NCBI GenBank assembly: GCA_032209605.1
Contig: JASFXZ010000035.1
Location: 4,345,001 to 4,409,000, forward strand
DNA: 64,000 nucleotides
Origin: Mactromeris polynyma
Lineage: Eukaryota; Mollusca; Bivalvia; Venerida; Mactridae
Direction of reading: 5' to 3'
The notes under the pieces are model-generated. The model was not told the origin of the DNA. It saw nothing but the letters and a program-made list of their open reading frames with translations, and ran no database searches. Positions 49,776 to 63,199 of the stretch are shown piece after piece (position 1 is the first letter of the stretch; each line of letters opens with the position of its first letter). The position numbers were made by a program, and so were the translations under genes.

Positions 49776-50999
49776 AAAACATAAGGCATTTGAAAAGGTT
49801 CAAGTTTCATACGAGGCCTGGTCGACCATAAGGAATAAGTAGGAGAATCAAACAGTTGGTGGGGGGAATTAATGGATGGAAAAGATCACAGGACAAATCA
49901 AGACAGCTGGCAACAATAGGTCGAAACTGGGCAGAAACTAGCATGAACACTATATAAAGTGAAAGAGTTGCACAGGGGAAAGGGAAATATAACATACACT
50001 TAAAACACAAAAAGAAATAATAACCATACAGCAAATTACAGCAATTGAACTCTTTGCCCCAACACTTCCGCGATGAGGGAAACTTCAATCAGTTCCAGAG
50101 TCTGGTAGCGTCGTGGGATGGAATGAGTTGTACATGCAGATTTTGTTCTGATTAGAAATGTTACGTTAACGTTGCGTGTTGTTTTATAATTGACGTATCT
50201 TTTATGTTTTTATGTTTTGAATAGAGATATGAATTGTATCAATTTTAGTAGCTGCATCGGTATGATCTTAGTAATATGACTATTTTAAGTTAACACAAAC
50301 TAATTAAGCTTTTATTAGTTGAATGATCTTTTTGTGTATTTAAGGTATATAACGCTTCCATGACTGCAAGCGTTTTAAAATTAAGAATTCTTATAATCAT
50401 ATAAAATATGTATTTCTTTCATTTATTAACTTAATATAAATTTTATTAACTTAATATAACATGTATTTATTTAATAATTTATGTAACCAAAATTGTATGC
50501 ATGTTTGTTATGTTGTTGTAAATGTCGGTAAATAGCCATACATGGCTAATGTTTTTAATTGATGTACTTATCCGACAATAACTAAATTTAGACTTGCCTT
50601 GACATCAACACTTCACACGAGAGGCCAAAAGAAGTCGAATCAAAAGCTAAAGAATGATAAAAACGACATCGTACTATTTTATTTCATAAAGAGCTCTGTT
50701 GACAAACAAATAACTGCGTCTTAAATACCGTCTGCAGTACTGCATTTTCAAGGGGTGCTTTAATTGCGGAAAGTCGAACCTACATAACTGCATTCATGCG
50801 AACAGGTAACGAATATCAACACAGAATCATTTACAACTGATCTTACTGCAGTATCTTGAAACAAAAATGAAATTTGCATTTTTTGAAAGAACTTAAACTT
50901 TGTTATTGTTAATACATAAAACAATGATATGAGAGTTTAAAACATTACCATTTAAATTACAAAACAGGTTGTTGCGGTAACCGACACATGTAAAAAAAT

Positions 51000-51162
51000 T
51001 ACAGAAAGACCCCACTTAAAGACCACCCCAAATACAATACCACCTCAAAATTAAGAACACACATATCATTTCATTCTACACAGTTTTAATCTTCATTCAC
51101 TCTCAATAATTAGACCAGTTTTCAGAGGTCCCAAACGGTGGTCTTATTATTGAGGTTTTACA
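51000..51162. repeat. MITE family 1 copy
   Basis: TACAGAAAGACCCCACTTAA at the left and TTGAGGTTTTACAA at the right; orthologous in position to 22495-22662. Confidence 0.55.
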
Positions 51163-51504
51163 AATACACCAAATCATAATCTTCATTCAAAACTCAAACG
51201 GTTAATTTTCCTTTGATGACAAACACCGACGACAGGAAGTTTTATTTTTAATTTATGTTAAGCCCTTGTGTGCAGCATATCAGATTGCAATAATGAACGT
51301 AATGAATAATTTCATGAACTGTTAGGTATTTGGGAATACAAGTTACCACAAAACGTTCGTGAACTCGGTATACATTTTAACGATTAAATGGAGCTATCAT
51401 GATAATGATATACTTGTAATCGCTCTCAACATTCTTTCAAATTCATTTAAACATCTACAAGAACACATAAAACGTCCTCGATTACTGAATAAAGCAGCAC
51501 TTCA

Positions 51505-51681
51505 TACAGTAATTCTTCAAAAATAAGACCACCCTTCGGAACCTTAAAAAACTTATCTTTAAGTGGTCTTAATATCTCGGTTGAATAAAGAGCAAAACTG
51601 AGAAATTGGACTTTTAAATTGTTTTCCTTATTTCGAAGTGGTCTTATTATTGAGGTTGTCTTGAAGATGGGTTTTACTAAA
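51505..51681. repeat. MITE family 1 copy
   Basis: TACAGTAATTCTTCAAAAAT at the left and a decayed GATGGGTTTTACTAA at the right; orthologous in position to 23005-23186. Confidence 0.5.
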
Positions 51682-52477
51682 TATGCTATAGCTTTTAAAA
51701 GTGAGTGTTCCTGTATTGATTATTTGCATATTTATCATTGTGATCAGACCAAAGCACCGATTAGTATTGTTACCCAGTAGTCTGCACTAAGAACTTAAAC
51801 ATACCCTGCCGCGTCTGCGTGTGAAGAGAATAAAAATGTTTACAGTTTACCTAGCATTCTGTGTTGTTTATGTTGTTTGAGGTTTCCTTCCTTATTTCAG
51901 ACCACTTCACAATTACGACCTTTGGAACCAATGGTAGTCATATTATAAAAGTTTTCTTTGTTATTTTCTCTGTTTGTACATTGGCAAACACAGAACAAAA
52001 CCCTTATTCCAATTGTAAACCTGTAAATTTGGTCGTTATCACTAAGTATATCGAAACTGCTGACATTTACTAATTATTGTGGAAGATGGAAAAAATGTCC
52101 ATTGAGGTTTATAATGTATGTAAATTATAAAATTAGGTAAGGCAGTAGATATAATGTCATCTGAATTTGAAGTAAGTATTATTTCATTTGATAGAAATCT
52201 CTTTCAACATGTTAAAATCCCCTTATGTGCTGCATATACTGTAGACTCTAGTTGTATGGAACTCGGTTGCGTCGAACACCCTGGATAACTCGAACTGATA
52301 ACCAGGTTTAACGAAACCTCTCTAAAAGTCAATATTGTTCTACTACTGTTGGGTTAAACTGTCCAGCCTCGAACACTCGAACTATTTATCTTGTCCCTTC
52401 AACATCAGTTGCTTATAATTCGCACCGTTAGGTTATTCAATTACATAGTCTTACTACATAAGTGGCTAAGCTGAATT

Positions 52478-52789
52478 GTGTTCAATGGTGACATGATGAC
52501 GTGTAATATCGAAACATTTGTAAAGATTGCAATTAAAACTATCAGCTGTGCTGAAAATACACTCGTTTGCAGTTGTTTGCCGATCGATAATGTACATGCG
52601 ATTCAATTGTCAAACATAAAAACAGCATCATACTGTGAACAAACATATCCAAGTAGAATATGCAAATTAAAGTTAAGTCCTAAATGTTTAATTTGGAGAA
52701 AAGATATCTGGAGCAATGGTACATTGATTGGTCGAAGGTTTAATAACGTGATTAGAGTATTTGCAGAAAATGAATGTTTTTTTGCCTGA
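52478..52789 (+). other. Conserved open segment upstream of gene F (function unknown)
   Basis: The longest version of the segment at 13732: 103 codons, with CAENTLVCSCLPIDNVHAI and SNGTLIGRRFNNVIRVF. It shares frame with the copies before C and D over about 70 codons. No signal peptide and no known family. It could be an exon of an unrecognised gene or chance openness in duplicated DNA. Confidence 0.35.
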
Positions 52790-52959
52790 TTTCATTTCAT
52801 ATCTTAGTTTGTAGTTCCCTTGATGACAATATATCGTTGTCGACGTGTTTATAACTTTTCATGTCTACTTCTTTGTATATTATGTGTTCGTTTTTGTTTT
52901 AGTTGATGAGTTGAGTAGAACTAATGATCTTATTTTAACATTTCATTTGATTAATATTG

Positions 52960-53137
52960 GATTGGTGTTTACACTTGTATTAAATCGCAAATGTAGTTAT
53001 ACAAGGAAGTTGATATTTACCCATCCGTGAAATTACAAACAGATACTAGAGTGAATTTAAGGCATACACATTTCACAAGTGCATCTTGCTCGAAACATAT
53101 TCGGATTAATAAAGACCACGGTGGTGAATTGTAACAG
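52960..53137 (+). promoter_or_regulatory. 5' block of gene F: putative non-coding first exon
   Basis: Conserved GGATTAATAAAGACCACGG and TTGTAACAG end followed by GTATTTGTTCAG. The distance to the signal exon (205 nt) is about half that of C and D, because of a deletion. Confidence 0.35.
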
Positions 53138-53356
53138 GTATTTGTTCAGTAGAGTGATATATTTTGTGTAAAATGTTCTGATGTTTATACGCCAATCATA
53201 AAATGATTCGTTTTTCGTTATAAATAAAAATGTATGTGTTGAATTATGGACATAATGAACCAATATCTAAGTACTAAGCCATATTTTCTATTTAAAACAG
53301 GTATATCTTATAAATTTGAATGTAATTGCTTTTTCTTTTCAGATATTGATTTCGCT

Positions 53357-56300
53357 ATGGTCAGTTTACATTTTGGAATACTTTTGGTATTATTCATGCA
53401 CTTGCATTCACGTACATGTAAGTCACATTTATATCAATATAAACTTTCGGAGTGATAGGGTACATGTACTAATGGTCATTCATCGGCTACATGTTTGATC
53501 ATGTGAGAGTGTTTAAAAAGCATGCAATTGTTATAAGTTTTCTGGAAAAAACGTTCGGTATTAAATATTAATATTAGTGAACATGCATAATTTTTAATTT
53601 TGGGGATTATAAAAAACGATACAATATACAAAAGCTTTCTACTTACATTCAGTTATTTCAACATGTTCTAGAGAAAGTGTTGATGATGTTTTGGGAAATG
53701 TTTTGTATTTATGTATGTATATTTGTATGTCTAAGGTGTTTTAAAGATGATCTCGAGAGCGATAAGCCAGCTCAGATACAACAAGTTATTGTCATTATTT
53801 ATAATAAGAACATGTTTTGTAAGTAAATTAATGTTAGTGATTACTTTGATTTTTCATTGTGGACCATTTGTGTAACAATCTAGCTAATTAAAATCTGAAA
53901 CATCAATAAGATAATATTATACATCAATTAAATAAACAGAGGAGAATGTGTAAAAATGTAATACTGTTTACATTATGAAATACTGCTTTTGTAATGCATT
54001 ATGAATATGGAAAATAAGGACCATTTCATTGATTAGAAATAAGAATATGTTTTATAACTAACTTAATGCTAGTGATTACTCAGATGTTTCATTGTGGACA
54101 ATTTATGTAACAATCTAGCTAATTAAAATCTGGATCATCAATAAGTGTGATGTTGTATACATCAATTAAACAAACAGAGGAGAATGTGTAGAAATGAACT
54201 ACTATTTACACTATGAAATAATGCTTTTGTAATGTATTATGATTATGGAAAATAAGGACTATTTCATTAATTAGGCAGCATTGTCACCTCTAAATAATTA
54301 TAAATGCAGTAACGTCGTCTAACCTTATTAAGCTTTGACCATATATGAAGTAGTAACGTAATAAATCAAGGAAATACAATTAACTTCGAATATGTGTGTG
54401 CTATATGGCTACATGTTCCATCCGCTTGGATGTTTTGGTATGTTTCGCACTTTCAATTACATTGATTACAGTTTCAAGTGTAATTGGACAAATATGTGAA
54501 CAATGTGGTTGCTGTGTAAATAAGACGTGTGGAAGAAAACGAGTTCAAGGTATTGAACTAGATGATGTTTGTACCAGTGGATGTATTGATGGTTACACTG
54601 GACACAGGTGCTACAACCAATGTCCCATAAATTGTGTCACATGCCAGCAATATCCATATCAGCATTGTAAAACGTGTGCCGACGGACAATATTTGAATAC
54701 CACCAAACGTTGTGTAGATTGTCCAGACAGGTGTAAACAATGCACGTCAATATCAAAGTGCCAGGAATGCAATTTCCCTTACAACAATGATGACACGACA
54801 ACGGACTGTTCTTTATCATGTCCACCAAATTGCTTATGTAAAAATCTTGGTATCTGCCCCGCGTGTAGAGAAGGTTACTATAATCCAAGCAATGAATGTA
54901 TTGATGCCTGTCCTGATACATGCAAAACCTGTACCGATAAGACACATTGCCAGTCATGCAATCCTTCCTATTCGGGTGATGTCTGTTGCATACAAGATGG
55001 TCATTGTCTCAATTGTCTGTCAAGTACAGTCTGTGAGGTTTGTACTGCTGGTTATTATGGAGAAAAATGTAACTTAACATGTCCAACAACATGCCAACTT
55101 GTGGATCAGAAATCGCTGGGTGGAAAAACTACTGGCATTTGTAAAAACTGTGAAGACGGGTCTCATGGTAATTACTGTAACAAGAATTGCAGCGAAAATT
55201 GTGTAAATCAGCATTGTTATAAAGTAAATGGACATTGTACAGAAGGATGTTTAGATGGATATGACGGTTCAACATGCAGAGATAACAGTAAGAGTTGAAT
55301 TCATAACCGCTTTCTTAATGTCATTTGAAAAAAGTTCAACATATTGTCAATGTCATAGATGTGCCACATCCAAAACATTGTTATTATATAATTGAAATGA
55401 TATTGAAGTAATGTGGAAATTAGATTGCAAATTACGTTTTATAAGGATTAATAGTAATATATTTCAAATATTTCTGACATTGCAAGTTGTTTTTATACAA
55501 CGTGTGTCACATGCGAACAAAATTTACACCATTTATCAAATCTTTATCCTCTTAAATGTACCCATTTCTTTATCGAATTACAAGATACTTTGAAATAATG
55601 TGAACTATATTAAGTTTGTATCTGATCCACAGTATGCAACGACAGAATGGCATACGCCGGTACAGTGGTTGGTACTTCAACAGGCGTTTTTCTAGTCATA
55701 GTAGCTGTCATAATTGTGCTTGCCATTGTCACTGTTAGAAGATGGTAAGATGGTCAATTGTATTTAATACTGTTACAATGTAGACGGTCAGCCTTGTATA
55801 AATTTATTTGACTATGAAAGAGCGTTTTTCAATGAAAATGATAGTTTAAAAGCACGTAACAAGTTCAAAACGTTAACACTTGTTCTTTTTAGATTTATGT
55901 CCAAACGCGTACGAAAGAATTGAACCGTTTACTTTTTACACGATATATATTACGGCGGTATTAGTTTTGTATATTTTCGCATCGATTATTATATGTATGT
56001 ATTATATTAGATATAAATAAACGTATCATATGTAATATGACCAGTGTTTGATAACAATGTGAACCAAAACACATCGATATGACGTAATATGTTGAAATAA
56101 ATACAGTACATATGTTAGCTAAAACTAAAGTTGTGATGTAATTGGTCGCTATCTTCTTACCAGTAAATACATGTAAGAGTATCTGTAAATTTTGTGTAAG
56201 AACATTTTACAAGTAAATATTAATTTTAGGAAATTGAAACTACTGCAAAAATACCAAGAACCTGCAAATATTGCAACCTATGTAAACACGTTACCAATAT

Positions 56301-56967
56301 CAACGACTGATGCAGTAGATACTTGTGTCATCAATGAGCAGATATGTAGGGTCGCTTTTCCTAATTATTTTTAAACATTTATTAATCAAACTAACTCCAT
56401 AAATAAAAAACGTCTTAATTGTTGCTTTCGATCGGTTATTTTGGTTATTTTGAATATCCTAGTCAATACTTATACAACAGCACGCACAAGTCCCTTGGAT
56501 TTTAACAAAAATATATTCGACTAGCAGTTCAGTGTTTTATCGTACACGGGAATCAGAGCGACAACTAACAAAACAGAGTAACAATCAAAATCATGACATT
56601 TAGATGAATTGCAATACTTCAAGTACAATGAACTGGCTGTGTCCATGCTATTTGGAGCGTGTTGTATTGTCCCCGAAACTCTTGTATAGTTATTGATGCT
56701 TATGGTATAGCTGTGTCGATGTTCATTTTGAGATTATTGTACGTTTTCGGCAGTTCTTGTATATGTATAATTGTTTGTGTCATTTATGAATCAACAATAT
56801 ATTATAGAATAGTATGTACTTGTTGTAGGTAATAGTAATAGTTTGAACGTGCACCGACTTAATAAATAATCATCGTTTGTATTTGCTTTTCAGATCAGAC
56901 TGATTACGAAAGGCTTGACGAAAGGAATGACACAAGCAATGATGAGTACGATCAAATTAATTCTTGA
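53357..56967 (+). CDS. Gene F: complete EGF-repeat receptor with ITAM-like tail
   Basis: Exons 53357-53417, 54472-55287, 55633-55744, 56230-56345, 56894-56967 give 392 residues with matching phases. The signal exon codes MVSLHFGILLVLFMHLHSRT; a 6-nt insertion (CGTACAT before GTAAGT) lengthens it by two codons compared with C. The ectodomain has the family's furin-like and EGF modules, but QKSLGGKTTG replaces QKSLCEKTTG, losing one conserved cysteine. The helix is GTVVGTSTGVFLVIVAVIIV. The tail has Y347 (YVNT), Y373 (YERL) and Y387 (YDQI). The splice joint after INEQI gives Tyr instead of Asp. An in-frame ATG at 54396 lies in the presumed intron, as in C. The cytoplasmic linker is three codons longer than in A and C, like B. 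Confidence 0.83.
53803..54275. repeat. Tandem duplication in intron 1 of gene F
   Basis: A stretch of about 234 nt running from 'ataagaacatgtttt' to 'ggaaaataaggaccatttca' occurs twice. C and D have it once. Copies differ at several positions, so the duplication is not very recent. Confidence 0.7.
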
Positions 56968-58539
56968 ATCAATGAATTAAAACACATTTGAATAGCACCA
57001 GATTCGTCAGAACAAAACAGTAATTTGTTTAGTTTCGGGTGCTTATGTTAACTTGCTCTTGATTTATAATTTCAAAAAACGCTCAAAGGCAGAATGTTAA
57101 ATCAACATGTTTCTTGGTGACATCTACATTTAGCCAATGTGTTCGTTGTATGACCAAATTAAGACGGTGAACCAATTAATCAAATTCAATTATCATTGGG
57201 ATGAAGTTTTAAATGCTTATGTTAATATGCTCTTGATTATAACTACAAAAAAATGTTTCATATGTGTTTTGTGTACAAATATCAATAAGCAATATACATG
57301 TACATAGTAGAAGAAGGATTAAAGCCGTGCAGGGAACACCACGCACACAAGACGATGCCTTTCCCACTCAGATGCTTGGGAAATATAAACACAAAACACA
57401 CAAGGAGTTGAAAAAAGGTATAATGGTAACCACGTATAGGGAATAGTCTGTTTCATGTTGTAGATAAATAATTTTACTTTGCAAAAATGAAGGGCTTTGT
57501 GGACAGACAAATAACTGCGTCTTAAATACCGTAGGCATTATTGAATTTCTGAGCCATGAACATATAGAACAATATTCATACGATAAGGCGATGCATATCA
57601 ACATTTACTACGGATCTTACTGCTGTATCTTGGAAGCTAAAAATAAATTTACATTTTTGAAAGAAGTTGAACATTTTTATTGTTAATACATAAAACATGA
57701 TACATGTATGAGAGTCTAAAGCTTTACCATCTACAAACAAGTGTTTGTGGTAACCAACACATGTAGAACAACTACAGTAAAACCTCATTTAAGGACCCTC
57801 TCAATACAAATAACACCTCAACAATTAAGAACACAATTTTCAAGTCCATTTTTACCGTTTTACTCCTTATTCAACCTCAATATTAAGACCATCTTAATAA
57901 TAAAACCAGTTTTTACGGGCCTTAAATGGTGGCCTGAATATTAAGGTTTTACTGTACATGTGTTGTGATACACCAAAGCATTATCATCAAACAAAACAAA
58001 ACCAAACAAAACGGTTAATGTTCCTTTGATGACAAACACCGACGACTGGAAGTTTTATTTTTTACTTTTGTTAAGCCGTTGTGTGCAGCATTAGATTGTA
58101 ACAAAAACGTAATGAATATTGTCATCTACTGAACAGTATTTGGGAATTCAAGTTACCACAATACCTTATACATTCCAACGATTTAATGGAGCTATCAGAA
58201 TACATTTTCATAGACTGACACTTGGAATATAAAGAAGTATTCAAAAGTTAATTGCGGTGAATAAAGTTTACAGTAGTTTTTATCATTTATTGATTAAACA
58301 TTTATTATTATGATAAAATGTCAAAATTAAATTCAATATAACGCGATCACTTGTGAATGCTAAATTTACCACAGCAAAATTGATAATGTTTTCGCAGGTA
58401 GTTTGTTGCCCTAGATATGTCAATTGATTTAATTATGTTGCGTTTATAAATACTTGCTGATCCTCTCAATATAACAAAGAAATCTCGAATCGAATCACAT
58501 TGGGACAGGAGCGACACAACAGAAAAGTAAATGGGTACT
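56968..58539. other. Gene F 3' flank and truncated intergenic block
   Basis: Matches the 3' flanks of A, B and C, then a shortened block with one family-1 MITE and the 'tttgatgacaaacaccgacgac' landmark (about 58020). No gene seen. Confidence 0.5.
57773..57956. repeat. MITE family 1 copy
   Basis: TACAGTAAAACCTCATTTAA at the left and TTAAGGTTTTACTGTA at the right; both ends well kept. Confidence 0.7.
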
Positions 58540-58940
58540 CGAGAGTCTGTAAAAAATGTTACATATTATATTGCATAGATTACTATATAAGAACTACGGG
58601 AAAATGCAAAAACTCAAAAATAACAGCTAGTACATATAGTATTGTAATTCAACTACATGTCTTGATTTTTTTTGTTATTCTCATGACTTAGTAGTCTCTC
58701 TGGTTTCCTTATACGATAAAACACTGAACTGCTAGTCGAATATATTTTTTTCAATGCACGGGATACGTATGTGCATGGAATATTAAAACAAAACCAAAAT
58801 AACAAATATCAAGCAACAAATAGAACGTGCTTAATATATGGAGTTAGTTCAATTATCAAATATTTAAAACAGTCAGGAAAAGCGGTGCTACCTGATTGCT
58901 CGTTGATGACACAAATATCTTCTGCATCAGTCGATGTTGT
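58540..58940 (-). pseudogene. Inverted fragment: tail exon and following intron of a receptor unit
   Basis: Read on the minus strand, 58892-58940 codes TTSTDAEDICVINEQSG with a GTAGCACC donor. The next 350 nt match the B intron after 9680 (including 'attcgactagcagttcagtg'). The last ITAM exon is not present. The only array sequence found in minus orientation. Confidence 0.8.
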
Positions 58941-59347
58941 AAAGAAGGTTACTACAATCCAAACAATAAATGCCTTGATGCCTGCCCTGATATAAAACCT
59001 GTACAGGTAAGTCACAGTCAATTATGGTGACATGTGTTGTAAACAAGATAGTCAACATTGTCAACAATGTATGTCTAGTACAGAATGTGATATATGTACT
59101 GGTGGTTATTATGGAGAAAGGTGTTACTTACATGTAACATGTCCAATCACATGCCAAACTGTGAACCAGGAATGGCTGTGTGAAAAAACTACTGGCATTT
59201 GTAAGAGCTGTGACAACGGTTATTATGGCAATTACTGTAATAAGAATTGCAGCACAAATTGTGTAAATAAGCGTTGCTATAAAGTAACTGGATACTGTGC
59301 GAAAGGATGTGTAGATGGATACGAAGGTCCAGCATGCAGAGATAAAA
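58938..59347 (+). pseudogene. Relic G1: partial ectodomain exon
   Basis: Begins inside the exon at a CKEGYYNPNNKC stretch, directly joined to the inverted fragment. A 5-nt deletion after CPDI shifts the frame. From 59047 it is open again through HCQQCMSSTECDICTGGYYG and the two EGF repeats to the normal donor at 59348. The following intron matches gene A until about 59660, just short of where the membrane exon should be. The upstream half and all later exons are missing, so no receptor can be made. Confidence 0.8.
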
Positions 59348-59659
59348 GTAAGATGTCAATTTATAACACTATTTTATTGTCGTTTCAAATAATTTATGCA
59401 ATCAGTCTGTTCAATGTCATGGGCATGCAACATCCAAAATGTTCATAGTATATAATTGATATGATATTGAAGTCATGTTAAATTAATAATGTAAAATAAC
59501 GGTTTGTAATCATTATGAGCAAACAATTATAAATACGCATGGCTTTGCAAGTTGTTTTTAAGCAAAGTGTGTTGCAAGCGAAGGTAAATTGCATGTACAC
59601 CAATTATTAAATTGTTATTCTATTACATATACACATTCTGTAATTGAATTTCAAGATAA

Positions 59660-59953
59660 CCCTCAAGATAGTCAACATTGTCAAAAATGTATGTCTAGTA
59701 CATAATGTGATATATGTACTGCTGGTTATTATGGAAAGAAGTGTAACTTAGCATGTCCAACAACATTTCTAAGTGTGAGACAAGGATTGCAATTTGTGAC
59801 AGAACTAATGGTATTTGTAAAAGCTGTGACGACGGGTTTTATGGCAATTACTGTAATAAGAATTGCATCAAAAATTGTGTAAATAAGCGTTGTTACAAAG
59901 TAAATGGACATTGTACAGAAATATGTTTAGACGGATACGAAGAGAGAGAATAA
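59660..59953 (+). pseudogene. Relic G2: second partial ectodomain fragment
   Basis: Starts at a repeat of the G1 stretch 'caagatagtcaacattgtca', carries a stop at SST(TAA), then reads KSCDDGFYGNYCNKNC and VNKRCYKVNGHC, and ends in GYEERE plus a stop instead of GYEGPTC. Several cysteines are lost (for example ACPTTFLSV). A dead copy inserted or recombined into the intron of G1. Confidence 0.8.
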
Positions 59954-62279
59954 GTAAGACTTCCAAGAAGTCCAAGTAGATCATATTGCTGTTGACACAA
60001 ACATTGATTGTTCTTTCGTCAACATGTTTTCGTTTGATTTTGAATAATTACGTGTTTTGTATATATGTATAATTTGAATGCTTAAACTAGCTTTGAATAA
60101 GTATTGCGCATACATTTCTGCGTACTGGTATTTACGTATCTCGATCAGATCCGTAGTATGGAATGTTAGGTTAAGGACGACTCAGTAATTCTATATCTTA
60201 TAGTATTATGACAATCTCATACAGTGACTGACAACATTGTCACGCCGGTTCAAATCATAACACGCTATATATCTTTATTTCACCTTTCTATGAGCTAGTC
60301 AAATACTGCAATAAAGATAGTTTAAATGAAAGCATGCGCTACGACAATAGTACCGTATTGAACGGGATAAATTAAAATACAACATAATGAGTAAATTAAA
60401 TAAAATATGTCATGTAGTGACCATATTGTCTCAATTATGTACCATTAATATTATGCTCACTACAAAATGCACAAAATGTAAAATATAAAATCATATATAT
60501 GTAAAGACTTAATTATTTAACAATGACCCCATGACAAAACAAATATTGCACAAGTATGTATTTATAGATTCAAACAAAAAATGCATATCATGTTGAACAA
60601 AAAAGCAAATATTTTGTATTGAATACAAGTTACCCGCTTAAGGTATCAAATTACATTTCTTACAAATAAATCAAGCAAGCATTTAGTGAATACGCACAAC
60701 TATGAACTAAAGCGTGGTAATGGTAATTTGATACCACACATCGACCCGAAGTTTAGATCGACGTATTTACATACTGCATTCAAAATGATAATACTTTTGA
60801 CAAACGAATGCATACAATTACGAACAATGCACACCTTCAATGGAAGCATCAAGGACAAAATGTACAGTTGACTCTCGAGTACATGTACCCATTAACATTT
60901 CTATTGCCTCGCTTCTGTCCCGATGTAACTCGATTTGAAACTTATTTGAGATTTCATAGTTATATATATTTAAATTTCATTAAGTACTAATCTTTATTTA
61001 GATGTAAAGTATATAGGCACAAACTCACTTGAAAACGATGTTGTTATTTTTAAAGCAATCACTGATATACTTGTACAGACAATCGCAAGTATCAGCGAGC
61101 ATAGAAAACGACTCTTTTGTTGAATTTTGACTTTTATTATCATGTTATCAATAAACGAATGTCACTTTTGTGTGTCAGGCTATGGAAATAAATTTAGTTT
61201 GGTTCGTCGATTTATTCATTCACTCTAAATTATTAATATCTTCTTGTTCATGACTCAAATAAGATCAAAATAACCAATTCTTTATTTATTGAATGTAACT
61301 TAAGTGTATGTAATATATATGCATGTATGTGCACATTCAATGTCAGTTTGGAAACAAAAACGAAAACAACAATGGAGTTGTTGTATTCATATGTTAGTTC
61401 CATTCGACTTTTTACCTTAACAATGGTAAATAAGAAGTCGTTGTGCAAATGCACTTATGACACATCCGAGAGTTTCTTTAATATTAACAAATTACATTGC
61501 AGTTGCATAAGGTATGTACAATGTAAACACATAATTGAATATACTACATGGAGGTAACTAAATTAAATCAACTATCATACGAACACTATTCAAATTTACC
61601 CCTGCCAAGGTAATTAGATGAAAAACGTTCACTGATGGATACAGCAACTTATTGTCGTTACATTTTTTGTTGCACGAGGGCCAAACTCAAATTGATATAT
61701 CACATGCATAAATGAGCGCCGCTGTACGATTCCAATCTTTTTTTTAAGTGACGTCACCAGGTACTGACAGTAAGCACTAGTTTGCCCATATTGGAAATAT
61801 GAAAACAAAGAAACCATATGATAGTAAATATTGTTTCCTGCTTGCAAAATTGACGTTTTAAGTTTTCTGAAAAGACGTCACTTGAGCAGAGGTTGTAAAT
61901 CCCATAGCAGCGCTAAAATATAATTGTATATTATTCACACTTTAATTTCCTTCAATAAATAAAGATAACTATTATTATTATTGGTTTTGGTGTTGTTATA
62001 AACGACGATATTGTCATCCAATGTGCCGGTTAAGGTATTTTGTCAACCTAACTAATATAATGCGCATCATTCATGTATGAAACGCTCAGATTCACACTTT
62101 CAATTGATATGTACGCATCGAACTCAAAGCATGTTTTACAAATACGCAAACTGTGTATACGGGTTTGTGCATCCATCCTTTAGCATTGGCTGCACGTTTT
62201 GTTTAGGTTTTTTTTGCTACACATCTGTGTTTACATTTAAATTAAATTGCATATTTATATTAACAAGGAAGTTGAATTT
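59954..62279. other. Region without recognised genes
   Basis: AT-rich sequence not matching the array units. One inverted-repeat element at 61711-61919. Open frames here are short and show no family features. Confidence 0.5.
61711..61919. mobile_element. Possible MITE with long imperfect inverted repeats
   Basis: About 45 nt at the left (aatgagcgccgct...AAGTGACGTC) pairs imperfectly with the right end (GACGTCACTTG...agcgctaaaat). The inner edges of both arms carry the palindrome GACGTC. Confidence 0.45.
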
Positions 62280-62440
62280 TCCCATCCGTGAATTGTTTGT
62301 GGGTTGATGATCAAAAGATACTCGAGAGAATTTGAATCATACACATTTCACAAGTGCATCGTATTGTTTTTTCTGTGGTTTTGTAGTAGGAATTTGAAAC
62401 AAATTCGGATTAATAAGATCGCGTTGGTGAATTGTAACAG
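62280..62440 (+). promoter_or_regulatory. 5' block of gene H: putative non-coding first exon
   Basis: Same block as before B, C, D and F, ending TTGTAACAG before GTAATATTTCAG. The spacing to the signal exon is enlarged to 745 nt by the SINE. Confidence 0.35.
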
Positions 62441-62675
62441 GTAATATTTCAGTAGAGTGTTATATTTATTGTCAACTGTTCTGATGTTTTATACAGCAAT
62501 TATCAAATGGTTCTGTTTTCGTAATAAATTAAAATGGATGTGTTGAATTAAGAATGATATTATGGTACCTAGTATGCTTTTTACGCATATGGTAGCAAGT
62601 CATCAGATAAACGGCATGTTTGCAGCTTAATCTAAAACTGGTATATACCCTACGCAATATGTACGTACAAGTAAA

Positions 62676-62930
62676 ATATTTATTATAGCGTCACCCCTAT
62701 TCTAAGGGCCAGCCGTTTCTGACTTATGAGACACCTTCGTTCTGAGCACATTTACTTCCCGATTCGTTTCCTTTAATGCCAGGCACCGGACAGGTATGCG
62801 CACGGAAACCATTATTTAACTAGCTGGCGGCTTACCAACCGGCCATATTAGAATGGACCTCTACCGAGATTCGAATCTTCGATCTCCCGCTCCAAAGCCT
62901 GATGCCTTAACCATTCGGCTACGGGGAAAG
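62676..62930 (-). mobile_element. tRNA-derived SINE
   Basis: On the minus strand it starts with a tRNA-like head: A box TAGCCGAATGG (complement of 62911-62921) and B box AGATTCGAATC (complement of 62867-62877). A body of about 170 nt and an AT-rich tail follow. Sequence before and after is continuous in the corresponding intron of B, which marks it as an insertion. The minus-strand open frame over the head is a by-product. Confidence 0.7.
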
Positions 62931-63199
62931 TTTAAGTACCAGTACGACTTCTCCCATTCACTACACAAATTGCTAAATACATTTAGATCTTTGATAGATA
63001 TATAACCTCGTATTTTGTATAGGAACATGTTTACTAAATACGCCTGCATTATAGTTGTATACAGTATAGTATGTCATAAAATGTCATAATATTCAATAAA
63101 ACAATATTCAAATATGGTGGCGTACTATGCAATATATTATTGCATGTAGATCGTGTAAATTTGATTGTTGGTGTTTTTTTTCCAGACATTGCTACCGCT

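Larger units (their letters stand above)
48284..53342. other. Intergenic region E-F
   Basis: Block I (48290-50050), about 540 nt without array match (50050-50590), then remnants of a 3' flank and block II (50650-53130) with the F 5' block. The order matches C-D and implies a lost unit here too. No intact gene. Confidence 0.55.

Noticed and set aside
62861..63049. Minus-strand ORF ending in a KASGFGAGDRRFES-like peptide
   Set aside because: It is the translation of the tRNA-like SINE head, a familiar false protein.
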